Of a stretch of DNA of 64,000 nucleotides, positions 7,798 to 18,500 are shown one piece after another. Positions within the stretch are counted from its first letter, which is position 1; every line of letters starts with the position of its first letter. The position numbers and the translations under genes were made by a program. The notes below the pieces were generated by a model, which was given only the letters and a program-made list of their open reading frames with translations, ran no database searches and was not told the origin of the DNA. Source of the DNA: Acidobacteriota bacterium (GTDB lineage: Bacteria; Acidobacteriota; Terriglobia; Bryobacterales; Bryobacteraceae); NCBI GenBank assembly GCA_005808475.1, contig SYLY01000250.1, positions 1 through 64,000 on the forward strand, written 5' to 3'.

Positions 7798-10649
7798 GCC
7801 GCCGCTGTCTCATCGCGCTGGCGATCCTCTCGCTTCCCGCGGCGGGCGAAGCGCCGCGATTCGAGAAGGATGTGCTGCCGATCCTGACCAAGTACTGCTT
7901 CACGTGTCACGGCCAAAGTTCACCGAAGCTGGGGCTGGACCTGCGCACGGCCGTGTCCGCTCTCAAAGGCAGTTTCAACGGACCTGTTATCGCGAAGGGC
8001 AAGCCGGACGAGAGCCTGCTGTGGAAGAAAGTGTCCACGCGGCAGATGCCGCCCGCGATCTATGGGCAGAAGATGCCCGACTCGGATCTGGAGACGATCA
8101 AGACCTGGATCGCCGAAGGGGCGGCGTTCGACGCGCCCATTGGCGATCCGGCGCGCAACGCCTCCGAGCAGCGCGCCCGGTTCGAGCGCGAGTTGCAGCC
8201 GGTTTTCCAGGCTCGATGCGTGAGTTGCCACGGGGCCAACAAACCCGCGGCCGGGTTGAGTTTGACCACGATGTCGGGTGTGTTGAAGGGTGGAACCAAC
8301 GGTCCGGTCATCATCGAGGGCTTCTCCGAACGCAGCCTGCTGGTGCGCCGGGTTGCGAATCGGACGATGCCGCCGGCGGGGACGGGCAACCCGCTGAGCG
8401 AGGTGGAGGTGCGGTCGATCCGCGAATGGATCGATCGCGGCAACTTCGCCGAATCGGTGTCGATGGATTCCGCCGAGCGGCCGTTCACGTCTCTGGAAGC
8501 GCCGCCCCTCACCGCCGAACAGCGCCTGTTCTGGGCGTTTCAAAAGCCGGTGGCAGCGACGCCGCCCAACGTGAAAGCGAAGGGGCGGATTCGCACGCCG
8601 GTGGATCGCTTCGTGCTGGCCAAACTCGAGTCGAAGGGACTCTCCTATTCGCCGGACGCGACCGATGCCAAGCTGATGCGGCGCGCATACCTGGACCTCA
8701 CCGGCCTGCCGCCATCGCCGGAGCCGGTTGCCGAGTTCGCCGCCGATGCACAACCGGGCGCGTACGAACGCCTGATCGACCGGCTGCTGGAGTCTCCGCA
8801 CTACGGCGAGAAATGGGGCCGCCAATGGCTGGACGCGGCGGGTTATGTCGACACCACGGGGAAGGACTTCAATCCCATCAAGGCCGAATACGCCGACGGC
8901 ATGTGGCGCTATCGCGACTACGTGATCCGCTCGTTCAACGCCGGCAAGCCGTGGGACCGCTTCCTGACCGAACAGATCGCCGGCGATGAACTGGTCGACT
9001 GGCGCCCGGCGGACCAGTACACGCCGGAGATCACCGAGTTGCTCACGGCAACCGGCTATCTGCGCACCATTCTCGACATCACCGAGGAGGACATCAGCAA
9101 CCTGCCCGTGGAGCGTTACGAGGCGTTGTTCAAACTGGTGGAAAAGGTGTCGAGCAGCACGCTGGGGCTGACGGTCAATTGCGCCCGCTGCCACACCCAC
9201 AAGTTCGATCCCATCCCGCAGCGCGACTACTACCGGTTCCTGGCGCTATTCACCACCTCCTACAATCCAACCGATTGGCTGCGGCCGCAGGAACGGCATC
9301 TGTACATGGTCGCCAAGCCCGCCAAGGAGGAAATCGACAAGCACAACGAGAAGCTCGACAAGCCGATCGGCGAAGTGAAGAAGAAGATCTCGGCGGTGCG
9401 AAAGCCACACGAGTCGCGGCTGCTGGACGGGAAGCTGAAGACGGTCCCCGACGCCATCCGGGCCGACGTCAAGACGGCGCTCGAGACCGAGGCGGGCAAG
9501 CGCGACGAGGTGCAGAAGTACCTGTTCGGCAAGTTCAACGGCGAGTTGAAAATCGCTCCCAAGGATGTCGAGAAGCTGTTGTCGGAGGACGAGAAGGCCA
9601 CGATCGCGAAGCTCGACGAGGAGGTGGCGGCGCTCGAGAAGCAAAAGAGGAAACTCGACAAGATTCAGGCTCTCTGGGACGTGGGCGTTCCTCCCTCCAT
9701 TCGGCTGCTACAGCGCGGCAGCGCGGACGCTCCCGGCCCCAAGGTGACGCCGGGCTTCTTCGAGATCTTCTCGGAAATGGCCGGCCTGGACGCCGTGAAG
9801 CCGCCGGAGACCAAGGGCGCGACCTCGGGCACGCGGCTCGCGTTCGCCAAGTGGCTCACCAATCCCGATCATCCGCTCACCGCGCGCGTGATCGTGAACC
9901 GGATCTGGCAGGGGCACTTCGGCACGGGCATTGTGGCCACTCCCGACAACTTCGGGTCCACCGGGGCCAAGCCCACCAATCAGGAGTTGCTCGACTATCT
10001 GGCGGTGGATTTCGTGAAGAACGGCTGGAGCGCCAAGCGACTACACAAGCTCATCATGACTTCGACGGCGTACCGGCAGACCACCCAACAGCGCGGCCAA
10101 CCGTGGCTCGAAAAGGCGCGGACGATCGACCCGGACAACGCGCTGCTCTGGCGGATGAATCTGCGGCGGCTGGATGCCGAGTCGCTGCGGGATTCGATCA
10201 TTTCCGCGTCGGGGAAGCTCGACCGGACGGCCGGTGGGCCTCCGATCGAACTCGAAATGCGGGGCGACGGCTTGCAGGTGGTATCCACGAAGGCGGGCGA
10301 GCCGGCGAAGTGGCGGCGCAGCGTCTATGTGACTTCGCGGCGTACGTATCCGCTGGGGTTCCTAGGCGTCTTCGATTTTCCGGTGATCGACGCCAACTGC
10401 GTGCGGCGCGTGCCGTCGGCGACGCCGTTGCAGTCGCTGACGCTGATGAACGACGATTTCGTGTGGAGCGCGGCGTCGGCACTCGCCGAGAGGGCGGGGG
10501 GCGACGTGGACCGGGCGTATCTGCTGGCACTGTCGCGGAAGCCCGATCCGGGCGAGCGGGATCTGGCGGCGAGCTATCTGCGGTCGAACCCGTTCAAGAG
10601 TCTCGCCCAGGTGCTGCTGAGTTCGAACGAGTTCCTGTACATCGATTGA
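7794..10649 (+). CDS. Planctomycete-type cytochrome c / DUF1549 / DUF1553 protein
   Basis: This 951-residue secreted protein begins with a signal peptide (RRCLIALAILSLPAAGEA), then two Planctomycete cytochrome c modules with CxxCH haem sites at about residues 35-39 (CFTCH) and 142-146 (CVSCH), each followed by an MPP methionine candidate ligand. DUF1549 follows (RTPVDRFVLAKLESKGL, AYLDLTGLPPSPE, YGEKWGRQWLDAAGY), containing a third CxxCH at about 463 (CARCHTHKFDPIPQRDYY). A charged coiled-coil-like insertion spans about 505-620, and DUF1553 closes the protein (LAFAKWLTNPDHPLTARVIVNRIWQGHFG, LRRLDAESLRDSIISASGKL, LTLMNDDFVW). The ATGA overlap with DUF1501 indicates translational coupling. A role in surface redox or polysaccharide breakdown is often proposed but unproven. 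Confidence 0.92.
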   Translation: MSRRCLIALAILSLPAAGEAPRFEKDVLPILTKYCFTCHGQSSPKLGLDLRTAVSALKGSFNGPVIAKGKPDESLLWKKVSTRQMPPAIYGQKMPDSDLETIKTWIAEGAAFDAPIGDPARNASEQRARFERELQPVFQARCVSCHGANKPAAGLSLTTMSGVLKGGTNGPVIIEGFSERSLLVRRVANRTMPPAGTGNPLSEVEVRSIREWIDRGNFAESVSMDSAERPFTSLEAPPLTAEQRLFWAFQKPVAATPPNVKAKGRIRTPVDRFVLAKLESKGLSYSPDATDAKLMRRAYLDLTGLPPSPEPVAEFAADAQPGAYERLIDRLLESPHYGEKWGRQWLDAAGYVDTTGKDFNPIKAEYADGMWRYRDYVIRSFNAGKPWDRFLTEQIAGDELVDWRPADQYTPEITELLTATGYLRTILDITEEDISNLPVERYEALFKLVEKVSSSTLGLTVNCARCHTHKFDPIPQRDYYRFLALFTTSYNPTDWLRPQERHLYMVAKPAKEEIDKHNEKLDKPIGEVKKKISAVRKPHESRLLDGKLKTVPDAIRADVKTALETEAGKRDEVQKYLFGKFNGELKIAPKDVEKLLSEDEKATIAKLDEEVAALEKQKRKLDKIQALWDVGVPPSIRLLQRGSADAPGPKVTPGFFEIFSEMAGLDAVKPPETKGATSGTRLAFAKWLTNPDHPLTARVIVNRIWQGHFGTGIVATPDNFGSTGAKPTNQELLDYLAVDFVKNGWSAKRLHKLIMTSTAYRQTTQQRGQPWLEKARTIDPDNALLWRMNLRRLDAESLRDSIISASGKLDRTAGGPPIELEMRGDGLQVVSTKAGEPAKWRRSVYVTSRRTYPLGFLGVFDFPVIDANCVRRVPSATPLQSLTLMNDDFVWSAASALAERAGGDVDRAYLLALSRKPDPGERDLAASYLRSNPFKSLAQVLLSSNEFLYID

Positions 10650-10698
10650 GGCGGGTGGGATCGTCCCGCACCGGCGAGCGCGAGCGCCGCGCCCCGAA

Positions 10699-12267
10699 TC
10701 ACCGGGAAGCGTTCCCCGGACCGTACAACACGCGGCCGGGCAATTCGCCCGTCATCTTGCCGTCGCGCAGGACCACGCGGCCGTTCACCAGCACGTGGGC
10801 GAATCCCTCCGCGTACTGGTGCGGCTTTTCGAACGTCGCCGTGTCGCGCACCTTGGCCGGATCGAATACCGCGATGTCCGCCTTCATGCCGGGGCGCAGC
10901 AATCCGCGATCGCCGATCTTGAAGCGCGTGGCCGGCAGCGAACTCATCTTTCGCACCGCGTCCTCGAGCGTCAGCGCATGGCGGTCGCGGACGTAGCGTC
11001 CCAGCACGCGCGCGAACGTGCCGTAGCTGCGCGGATGTGGCACGTCCTGCCCGAACACCGGGATGCCACCGTCGGACGCCACCATCGTGTGCCGGTGTTT
11101 CAAAATGCGCTCGAGGTCCTGCTCGTTCATCGAATGGTAGATGGTGGAGCAGCCGCCCTTCTTCTGGATCTCGATGGCCGCCTCCGCCGCGTTCTCGATC
11201 GTGACGGGCTGTCCTTTGGCCGCCACCACGTCGGCTAGCGTCTTGCCCGCCAGCGTCTTGTCGAACGCGCAACTGGCGAACTGCACGTTCTTCGGATCGC
11301 CAGCGCCGCGATCGGTGCGGATGCGATCGACGATCACCGCCTTGATCCGCGCGCGGGTTTCGGGTGCGTCCAACCGTTCGCGGAGCGCCTTGGCTCCGCC
11401 CGCTTGCGACCACTGCGGGAAGAGCGCCGCCGATCCGGTGTTGGACGCGGTGTAAGGGTACTGATCGATGGTCACGTCGACGCCGCGCGCGCGAGCCTCG
11501 TCCACCATGCGGAGCGAGTCCACGCTCTTGCCCCAGTTCGGTCCGCCGATCACTTTGTGGTGAGTCAACTGGGTGGGCAGGCCGCCCTCCTCGCCAATGC
11601 GGATCGTTTCCGCCACGGCGTCCAGCAGCGCGGCCGCTTCGTCCCGCATGTGCGAAGTGTGAAGGCCGCCATATTGGGCCGCCACCTTCGCCAGTTCGAT
11701 CACCTCTTCGGTGGCGGCGTAGTTGCCAGGCACGTAGAACAGGCCGGTGGACAAGCCGAACGCGCCGTCGAGCATCGCCTGCCGCGTCAGCGTCCGCATC
11801 TTCGCGATCTCGGCGGGGGACGATTTTCGATTCTCGGTTCCCATTACCGCCGATCGTATGGAGCCGTGGCCGGCCATCATGCCGAAGTTGATCGATACGC
11901 GGGCCGCCGCGACCTTTGCCAGGAATGGCGCCAATGGAATGGGAGAGGAGCCGTCCGGACCTTCGATCACCGTGGTGACGCCCTGCCGAATGTAGTTCTC
12001 CGCCGCCGGAACCTCGAAGACCCCGCCTCGTGCGTGCGAGTGGGTGTCGATGAATCCGGGCGTGGCGATGAGTCCGTTCAGTTCGATCGATGTCTTGCCT
12101 TCGGCGGCCGGAATGCGGCCGATGCGCTCGATCGCGCCGCCACGCACGCCGATATCGGCCACGTACCAGGGATTGCCCGATCCGTCCAGAATCCTGCCGT
12201 TGCGGAGCACCACGTCGTAGGTCTGCGCGGACGCGATCGCTGTCATCGCGAGCCATGCCAGTCTCAT
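10699..12267 (-). CDS. D-aminoacylase / N-acyl-D-amino acid deacylase family amidohydrolase
   Basis: This 522-residue enzyme belongs to the amidohydrolase superfamily branch of N-acyl-D-amino acid deacylases, which release D-amino acids from acylated or peptide-linked forms. The signature metal-binding HxH lies at residues 76-78 (GFIDTHSHARGG). Other family blocks are GLSTGLFYVPGNYA, GLHTSHMRDEA, TQLTHHKVIG, DQYPYTASNT, MVASDGGIPVFG and the C-terminal GLLRPGMKADIAVFDPAKV. A short hydrophobic N-terminus (RLAWLAMTAIASAQ) suggests export. The start at 12267 is preferred because it overlaps the methyltransferase stop by four bases and yields the signal peptide; the longer open frame upstream is the methyltransferase's shadow. 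It is the last gene of a four-gene operon read from 15447. Confidence 0.9.
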   Translation of the reverse strand: MRLAWLAMTAIASAQTYDVVLRNGRILDGSGNPWYVADIGVRGGAIERIGRIPAAEGKTSIELNGLIATPGFIDTHSHARGGVFEVPAAENYIRQGVTTVIEGPDGSSPIPLAPFLAKVAAARVSINFGMMAGHGSIRSAVMGTENRKSSPAEIAKMRTLTRQAMLDGAFGLSTGLFYVPGNYAATEEVIELAKVAAQYGGLHTSHMRDEAAALLDAVAETIRIGEEGGLPTQLTHHKVIGGPNWGKSVDSLRMVDEARARGVDVTIDQYPYTASNTGSAALFPQWSQAGGAKALRERLDAPETRARIKAVIVDRIRTDRGAGDPKNVQFASCAFDKTLAGKTLADVVAAKGQPVTIENAAEAAIEIQKKGGCSTIYHSMNEQDLERILKHRHTMVASDGGIPVFGQDVPHPRSYGTFARVLGRYVRDRHALTLEDAVRKMSSLPATRFKIGDRGLLRPGMKADIAVFDPAKVRDTATFEKPHQYAEGFAHVLVNGRVVLRDGKMTGELPGRVLYGPGNASR

Positions 12268-13358
12268 GCGATTCTCACCTCGCCCACCACCAATCCCAGT
12301 TCGCGTTCGTCGCCGTTTCCCGGCGTGTGGATCTTGTCGAGTTCGAACTCCACCAACAACGGCGGCTTCATTCCAGCGGGACTCGGGGCCGTGTACTTGG
12401 CATCGCCCGGGGAGTCGAAGCGGGCGCGCTCGAGATCCACGCCGTTCACGCGGGCGGAGAGCGTCACGCCGGCCATTGCATCCGGAACGTATGCGTTCAG
12501 GATCAGCATCCGGCCGGATCGCGCCCATTCGGCGGAGAAGCGGCGCTCGGTCCAGCGCCAGGTCTGCCATCCTTCCTGCGTGTGCCAGCCGTGCAGCATT
12601 CGGCCGCCGGCGGCGGGCTGACGGTTATTTTCCGCCAGAACGAACATTCGCTCGTCGCCCTCCTCCGTCGCCGGATCGGAGGCGGCGGTATTGCCCACCG
12701 ACAGCGAGTCGAGGACGCGCCAGCCGGTGCGCGCCAGAATGCGTTCGAGGCCGGTGGGGGAAAAAATCCAGTAGTTGGTGACGTCGTTGTTGGTTTCCGA
12801 GTCGCCGGCCAGATACGCCACGGGTATGTGCGACAGCGGCGTCTTCCGGTCCGCCGCCAGCCGGGCGACGCGAGTGCTCAACAGCAGATATCGTCCGTGA
12901 CGCGACAACGACTCGAGCAGCCGGAACGGATTTTTGACGTGATAGAGAACTCCTAATAAGAGGATCAAGCCGTAGCGCTCGGCCGGTGGGCGCGGGTCGT
13001 CGTCGATGTCGCGCTCGAAGATCTCGACGCCCGAACTCATCGCGTGGGTCAACGCGCGAATGCCTTCCATTCGATTGCAGTTGGTATCGGGGTTGTCCAC
13101 CGCGTGAACGGCGCAGCCGAGCGAATCGAGGAACAGGGCCATGTCGCCGTCGGCGCATCCGATGTCGAGGACCGGCATTCCCGCCGTGAGATCCAGTAGC
13201 CGCCGCCGATCGCCGGTCAGCATGGCGGCGAGTGTGAAGAAGTTACCGAGAGAGTCGTATCGATACCAGCCGTAGGCTCCGGGCGCCAGCCGCGCGCGCG
13301 TCTCGTCCAGCCGCGACTGGAACGCGGCTGCCTTGGCGGCGATCTCCTCGATCGTCAA
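12264..13358 (-). CDS. Class I SAM-dependent methyltransferase with C-terminal beta domain
   Basis: The 364-residue protein carries a Rossmann-type SAM-binding motif (MPVLDIGCADGDMALFL), an acidic second strand (AVHAVDNPDTNCNRM), and a motif resembling the tRNA U34/CmoB-like methyltransferases (LILLLGVLYHVKNPFRLLESLS). The last ~100 residues (from WTERRFSAEW) form a separate beta-rich region of unknown role. The start is a TTG at 13358: it is preceded by GGAGG and overlaps the MFS stop by two bases, whereas the open frame continuing upstream to 14543 runs through the transporter gene in the wrong frame. Its acceptor cannot be read from sequence; it could methylate a small molecule handled by the neighbouring transporter and hydrolases. 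Confidence 0.8.
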   Translation of the reverse strand: MTIEEIAAKAAAFQSRLDETRARLAPGAYGWYRYDSLGNFFTLAAMLTGDRRRLLDLTAGMPVLDIGCADGDMALFLDSLGCAVHAVDNPDTNCNRMEGIRALTHAMSSGVEIFERDIDDDPRPPAERYGLILLLGVLYHVKNPFRLLESLSRHGRYLLLSTRVARLAADRKTPLSHIPVAYLAGDSETNNDVTNYWIFSPTGLERILARTGWRVLDSLSVGNTAASDPATEEGDERMFVLAENNRQPAAGGRMLHGWHTQEGWQTWRWTERRFSAEWARSGRMLILNAYVPDAMAGVTLSARVNGVDLERARFDSPGDAKYTAPSPAGMKPPLLVEFELDKIHTPGNGDERELGLVVGEVRIA

Positions 13359-14602
13359 GCTTCCGCCTCCGTCTTTCGCAGATCCGCGCGATAGAGCCAG
13401 ACGGCGGTTCCGATCAGGAACGCCACCGAAATCCAGCCGAGCGACGCCGCCGCGCCGAACATCGTGGCGACGGGATAGTGGCCCTTGAACGCGCCGACCA
13501 GAAGGGACGACAGTCCGCCGAACAGTCCGCCCAAACTGTTGCAGAAGCCCACCGCGAACGCGGCGCGATCCTTCGGCGATACGGCCAGCAGCGCGGCCCA
13601 CACGTTGGCCGAGAACATTCCCTTGAAGACACCGTAGCCGATCGAGGCCAACCGCATTTCCGCCAGCGTGCCGCTCGCGGCGATCAGGTAGATGAACGGA
13701 GAACTGAGGAACAGGCCCGCCGCCATGACCCAGATCCGGCCGCTTTCGCCGCGCCTGGACGCCCAGTCGCCGAGCGGCGCTCCGATCGCCAGGCCCAGGA
13801 TCATGGAGATCTGCACGTACGCGGTGGCGTTCAATCCGGCCGAGCCCGCGGACAACTGGAAGCGTTCGCGAACGATGTCGGGCAGCCACGTGTAGACGAT
13901 CCACAGCATTGCGTTCACGGCGACGAAGGCGAGGCTGATCGTCAGGTAGGAAGGCGTGCGGAAGATGGCGCCCATCGGCGACTTGGGCGAGGATGCCGCT
14001 CGATCGCCCGGGCTTTCCGGGGTCCGTTTCCGCAACGCGAGATGGAGCAGCAACGCGTAGAACAGCGTCACCGCCGCGATCGAAAAGAACATCGCCCGCC
14101 AGCCGATCCATTCGGAAGCCATTCCGCCGTACCAGCCGCCCGCGATCACGCCCATGTACTGCGCGGTGGCGTGCGTGGTGATCGCGGTGGCCCGTGTAGC
14201 CTTCGAGTGCAATTGCGAAATGAAGGCGACGGCGGTTGGCGCGTACAATCCCTGTGCGATCGCCAGCGCCGCGCGGCCGGCAAGCAGCGCCACCGGCGAC
14301 CATGCCATCCCCATCAACGCGGTGGCGCCCGACCACAACACCAGGCTCAGCGCGATCACGCGGGGCTTGGAGAAACGGTCGCCGATCCAGCCCGCCAACG
14401 GGTTCATCAGCGCGTAGGTCCAGAGGAAGACAGTGCCAGTCAGGCCGAGTTGCGCCTCGGTGAAACCGAGTTCGGAGCGCAGTACGCCGAACGTCGACGA
14501 GACCGACTGCCGCGACGTGTAGGCGAGGAAGAACGCGATCCACAGGAATCCAACCACTACCCAGCCGGTGCGATTCGCGGCGATGGCCTGGAGGAGCTTC
14601 AT
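13355..14602 (-). CDS. MFS transporter
   Basis: This 415-residue inner-membrane protein has the twelve hydrophobic segments of the major facilitator superfamily and the loop 2-3 signature GWIGDRFSKPRVIAL after the second helix (residues ~65-80), with a degenerate counterpart GDWASRRGESGRIWV in the second half. It resembles the anion:cation symporter / sugar-phosphate transporter branch, with FLAYTSRQSVSSTFGVLRSELGF in helix 1 and the following loop. The start at 14602 overlaps the amidohydrolase stop by one base, and its own stop overlaps the methyltransferase start. The neighbours suggest uptake of an organic acid or acylated amino compound that the two hydrolases process, but the substrate is not determined. 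Confidence 0.88.
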   Translation of the reverse strand: MKLLQAIAANRTGWVVVGFLWIAFFLAYTSRQSVSSTFGVLRSELGFTEAQLGLTGTVFLWTYALMNPLAGWIGDRFSKPRVIALSLVLWSGATALMGMAWSPVALLAGRAALAIAQGLYAPTAVAFISQLHSKATRATAITTHATAQYMGVIAGGWYGGMASEWIGWRAMFFSIAAVTLFYALLLHLALRKRTPESPGDRAASSPKSPMGAIFRTPSYLTISLAFVAVNAMLWIVYTWLPDIVRERFQLSAGSAGLNATAYVQISMILGLAIGAPLGDWASRRGESGRIWVMAAGLFLSSPFIYLIAASGTLAEMRLASIGYGVFKGMFSANVWAALLAVSPKDRAAFAVGFCNSLGGLFGGLSSLLVGAFKGHYPVATMFGAAASLGWISVAFLIGTAVWLYRADLRKTEAEA

Positions 14603-15447
14603 CACCCGATTCCGAGGATGCCGAGCGTGTCGCGATGGAACATCTCTTCCATCTTGTCCATGTCGAGGCGGGGCAACGCCGTGCCGGCGAGCATATCGTT
14701 CAACTTTCGCATGCCGTCCACCGACGCGTCCACGGTGGTAAACGGATAATCGCTGCCGAACAGGATCTTGTCCCACACGCCGTATTCCTGCACCAGCATC
14801 AGCGAATGGTAGAGCTGGAACGGACGGTAGTGCAGCGCGGAGCAGTCGGCGTAGACGTTGGGATGCTTTCGAATCGTGACCACGCATTCGCCCTCGTAAG
14901 GATGGCCGATGTGCGCGGCTATGATCTTCACGTCCGGCCACCGGGTGGCCACTTCGTCGAGATGGCGCGGCAGGGTGTATTCGAGCGGGGCTTGGGCGAC
15001 GAAGGTGGTTCCGGTGTGCAGCAGCACGGGAAGCTGGTGGCGCGTGGCGTACCACCAGAGATGGTCGAGCCGGCGATCCTGGGGCAGGAAGCCCGCGTAC
15101 ATCGGCAGCAGCTTGATGCCGCGCATCTTGAAATCCCGGTGGCCTTGCACCAGTTCGTCCTGCCAGCCCGGTTGCGTCGGGTCGACGGACAGGTACGGGA
15201 TCAGGTTGTCCGGGTGCGCGGCGGCGTAGGCGGCGACATCGGCGTCGGGAACCCACAGACCGGAGAGCTTCGCCTTGCCGCCGAAGACGACGGTCTTGGA
15301 GGCGAGCGTGGCGCCGCGGGCATAGTCTTCCCAGTGGACGGTGAGATCCACTTCCACGCCGCGGCGGGCGCGTTTGGCCTGGTCGCGGAACGAATCGGTG
15401 AAGTGTGCCGGGTAGCGGAAAAAGTGGCTGTGGCAGTCGACGATCAA
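14602..15447 (-). CDS. Amidohydrolase family 2 metal-dependent hydrolase
   Basis: This 281-residue TIM-barrel enzyme is of the amidohydrolase-related family that includes 2-pyrone-4,6-dicarbonate hydrolases and aminocarboxymuconate decarboxylase-like enzymes. The metal HxH is at the very start (IVDCHSHFF), with further ligands expected in LPVLLHTGTT, KIIAAHIGHPYEGE and the Asp of ILFGSDYPF. No signal peptide is present, so it is cytoplasmic. The start codon is TTG at 15447; the in-frame sequence upstream offers no ATG, and GGAG lies at ribosome-site distance. It is the first gene of the 15447-10699 operon and is divergent from the receptor gene at 15530, leaving 82 bases that must contain both promoters. 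Confidence 0.85.
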   Translation of the reverse strand: MIVDCHSHFFRYPAHFTDSFRDQAKRARRGVEVDLTVHWEDYARGATLASKTVVFGGKAKLSGLWVPDADVAAYAAAHPDNLIPYLSVDPTQPGWQDELVQGHRDFKMRGIKLLPMYAGFLPQDRRLDHLWWYATRHQLPVLLHTGTTFVAQAPLEYTLPRHLDEVATRWPDVKIIAAHIGHPYEGECVVTIRKHPNVYADCSALHYRPFQLYHSLMLVQEYGVWDKILFGSDYPFTTVDASVDGMRKLNDMLAGTALPRLDMDKMEEMFHRDTLGILGIG

Positions 15448-15529
15448 TGCGTTGCTCCGTTCATCGAAATTTCACGGGTCTGGATTATCCTAATACTTAG
15501 CACCCCCATCTCGCTCAGGAGTTGACAGA

Positions 15530-18500
15530 ATGAATCGTATCGCCGCCCTTCTCGGGCTGGGAATTTTTCTCGCCGGTCCGGCGCTTCCGCAGGCCGATGG
15601 CAACAAGGGCCAGATCAGCGGCACGGTGTTCGACGCGAATCAGGCCGTGATCGCGAACGCCAAACTCCGCGCGCGAAACATAGCCACCGGCCTCGAGCGC
15701 GAGGCTTCGACGAACGAAGTGGGGCAGTACCGGTTCGTCCAACTCGATCCCGGCAGGTACGACCTCACGGCGGAGAGCGCGGGATTCGCCGCGTCGAAGG
15801 CGGAAGGCGTGCAGTTGACCGTGGGCGCCTCGCTGGGCATCGATCTGGTGCTGCAGGTAGGAACCACCACCACCATCGTCGAAGTCGGCGCGGCGCAGAT
15901 CAACGTCGCTTTGCCGGCTCCCTCCACCACGGTGGAACTCTCCGCGATCACCAACCTGCCGATCAACGGCCGCCGCTTCCAGGATTTCGCCGTGCTGACG
16001 CCCACCGCGCAGGTGGATCCGCAGCGGGGACAGCTCTCCTTCGCCGGACAGCGGGGCGTCAACGCCAACATCATGCTCGACGGCGCCGACTACAACCAGC
16101 CGTTCTTCGGCGGGATTCGGGGTGGCGAGCGCAGCAACAACATCTTCACCGTGCCGCAGGGCGCGATCCAGGAGTTCCAGGTGATCACCACCGGCTACTC
16201 CGCCGAATACGGACGGTCGACGGGCGGCGTGCTGAACACGATCACCAAGTCGGGAACCAACGCCACGCACGGCGACGCGTTCTACCAGCTTCGCCACAAG
16301 GAGATGGGACTGAAGGATCCGGTGCAGTTGATCGCTTCGCTCGAGACGCAGCATCAATGGGGCGGATCGGCGGGCGGGCCCGTCAAGAAGGACAAGCTCT
16401 TTTGGTTCGCCGCGTTCGAGCGGCAGACGGCCGCGCAGCCGCGGCGGGTGCTGTTCGCGCAGTTGCTAGGGCGGAGCGCAACGGCGGCCACGCAGGAGGC
16501 CTTCACGTTCCTCAAGGGTCTGGAGCAGTCGTTCAACCAGACCAACGACGGTTCGGCGCTCACCGCTCGCGGCGATTATCAACTCCCCGCCGGCCACCGG
16601 CTCACGTTGCGCTACAACTTCTCCGACGCCAACGCCGAGAACGCCGTGTCCGTGGGCGGAGCGCTCGATCCGTTCACTAATCGCGCCTTCAGCAACGACG
16701 GCATCGAGAAGGATCGCACGCACACCGGCACGGCGCAGTACACGCACCTGCTGTCGCCCACGATGGTCAACGATGTCAAGGCCGGCTGGACCTACGAACT
16801 GCGTCCCCGGCTTGCCAACTCCGCTCTACCGCAGGTGGACGCCCGCCCCATCGGCATCTTCGGCGCGCGCAATTTTCTGCCCACCACGCAAGACGACAAG
16901 CGCTTCCAGGTGAGCGACAGCCTTTCGATCATCAAGGGCAAGCACACGATGAAGGTGGGCTTCGACTTCAGCCGCGTTTCCGCGGGGCAGATCTTCGGCT
17001 TCAATCAATACGGCGGATTTACCATCGCCAGCTCCAACATCGATCAGATCCTCACCATCCTTTCGGCGCGCTCCGGCCAGAACCGCTTCGATTCCAATCT
17101 GGTCACCTACGACCGCCAACTCGGCAACCTGACCGCGACCGTCAACATGACGCAGGCCGCGATCTTCGCTCAGGACAGCTTCCGCGTCAACAGCAACCTC
17201 ACGCTCGATTTCGGCTTACGTTGGGAAGGCCAGTACAATCCCGCCGCCGAGGCCAGCAACACCGCGCTCATCGCTCAAGTGCAAGGCTTCCGCTTTCCGA
17301 ACGGCGCCACGCTCGATCCCACCAACATACCCGACGCCACCAAGCAGTTCATGCCGCGGTTCGGCTTCGCCTACACGCCGTTCGGCGGATCGCGGGCGGT
17401 GATTCGCGGGCACGCGGGCATCTTCCACGCGTCGACGCCGCTGCTGTGGTTCACCGGTCCGGCGAATAATTTCCGCAACCCCCCGGGCGACGTTTCCATC
17501 CGGCTCGCTCCGTTGGGCGGCCTGAGCGTGTACCAGCAACTCCGCAATGTGGGCCTGGACCTCAAGGGGACGCCGCTCGACAAGCTGCCCGTGATTCCCC
17601 TGGAAACGGTACAGCGCGCCGCGGCGGCCGCCGCCGGCGGAACGGCGCGAGATCCGTTCATCGGCGCGAGCCTGATCGCGGCGGCCAGCGACTACCAGAA
17701 CCCGAGGGCGTTCCAGGCGGGGCTCGGCTATGAGACCGAGGTGTTCCACAACTTCGTCGCCGGCATCCAGTTCAACTACGTCAATACCGTGCATCTCGGC
17801 AGGAATCGAGACTACAATCTGCCGGCGCCTGTGGTCCGCCCCACCGACGCGTCGCGCCGCCCGAACTACACGCTGCGCACCGGCGGCCTGCGCCCGCTGC
17901 GGAATCTGGGTTCGATCACCGTGCGCGAGACATCGGCCCGTTCGATGTACCGCGCGATCACCTATTCGGCGCAGTATCGCGGCAAGAAGCTGCAGTTCGG
18001 AACGCACTACACCTACGCGGGCAACTACTCCGACGACGACACCGAACGCGACGCGACTGGCTTCAACTACTCCGATCCGTTCAACTTCGGGACGGACTAT
18101 AGCTGGTCGCGCTCCGACATCCGGCATCAGTTCACCAGCTTCGCCGTGTACGCGTTGCCGATGGGCATCGAACTCGGCGGGAGCGTTCGCGCGCGCAGCG
18201 GATTGCCGGTCAACCCGGTGACCGGCGGCGACACCAACGAGGAGTTCGGCAACAACGACCGGCCTTTTTCGGCGCCGGGCGTGCCGTTGGTCCGCAACTC
18301 GTTCCGCAACCGGAAGGTGGTGAACAACGATCTCCGCGTGATGAAGAATTTCCGGCTCAACGATCGCATGAGGGTGCAGTTCTCCACGGAGTTCTTCAAT
18401 CTGCTGAACCGCGACAACGTCGTCTTTTCGGGTCCGAACGGCAACTTCCTCGCCGGCGGCGTCTACGGTCTTGGTATCGACGCGGCCGGACGCCAAGTGG

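Noticed and set aside
10651-10669. Terminator between the convergent DUF1553 and D-aminoacylase genes
   Set aside because: Only a short GGGA-TCG-TCCC or GCGGG/CCCGC stem is possible and no T-run follows on either strand.
15448-15529. Promoters in the divergent gap between the amidohydrolase and TonB receptor genes
   Set aside because: AT-rich stretches such as TAATAC and GATAAT resemble -10 boxes, but no -35 at proper spacing could be matched on either strand.
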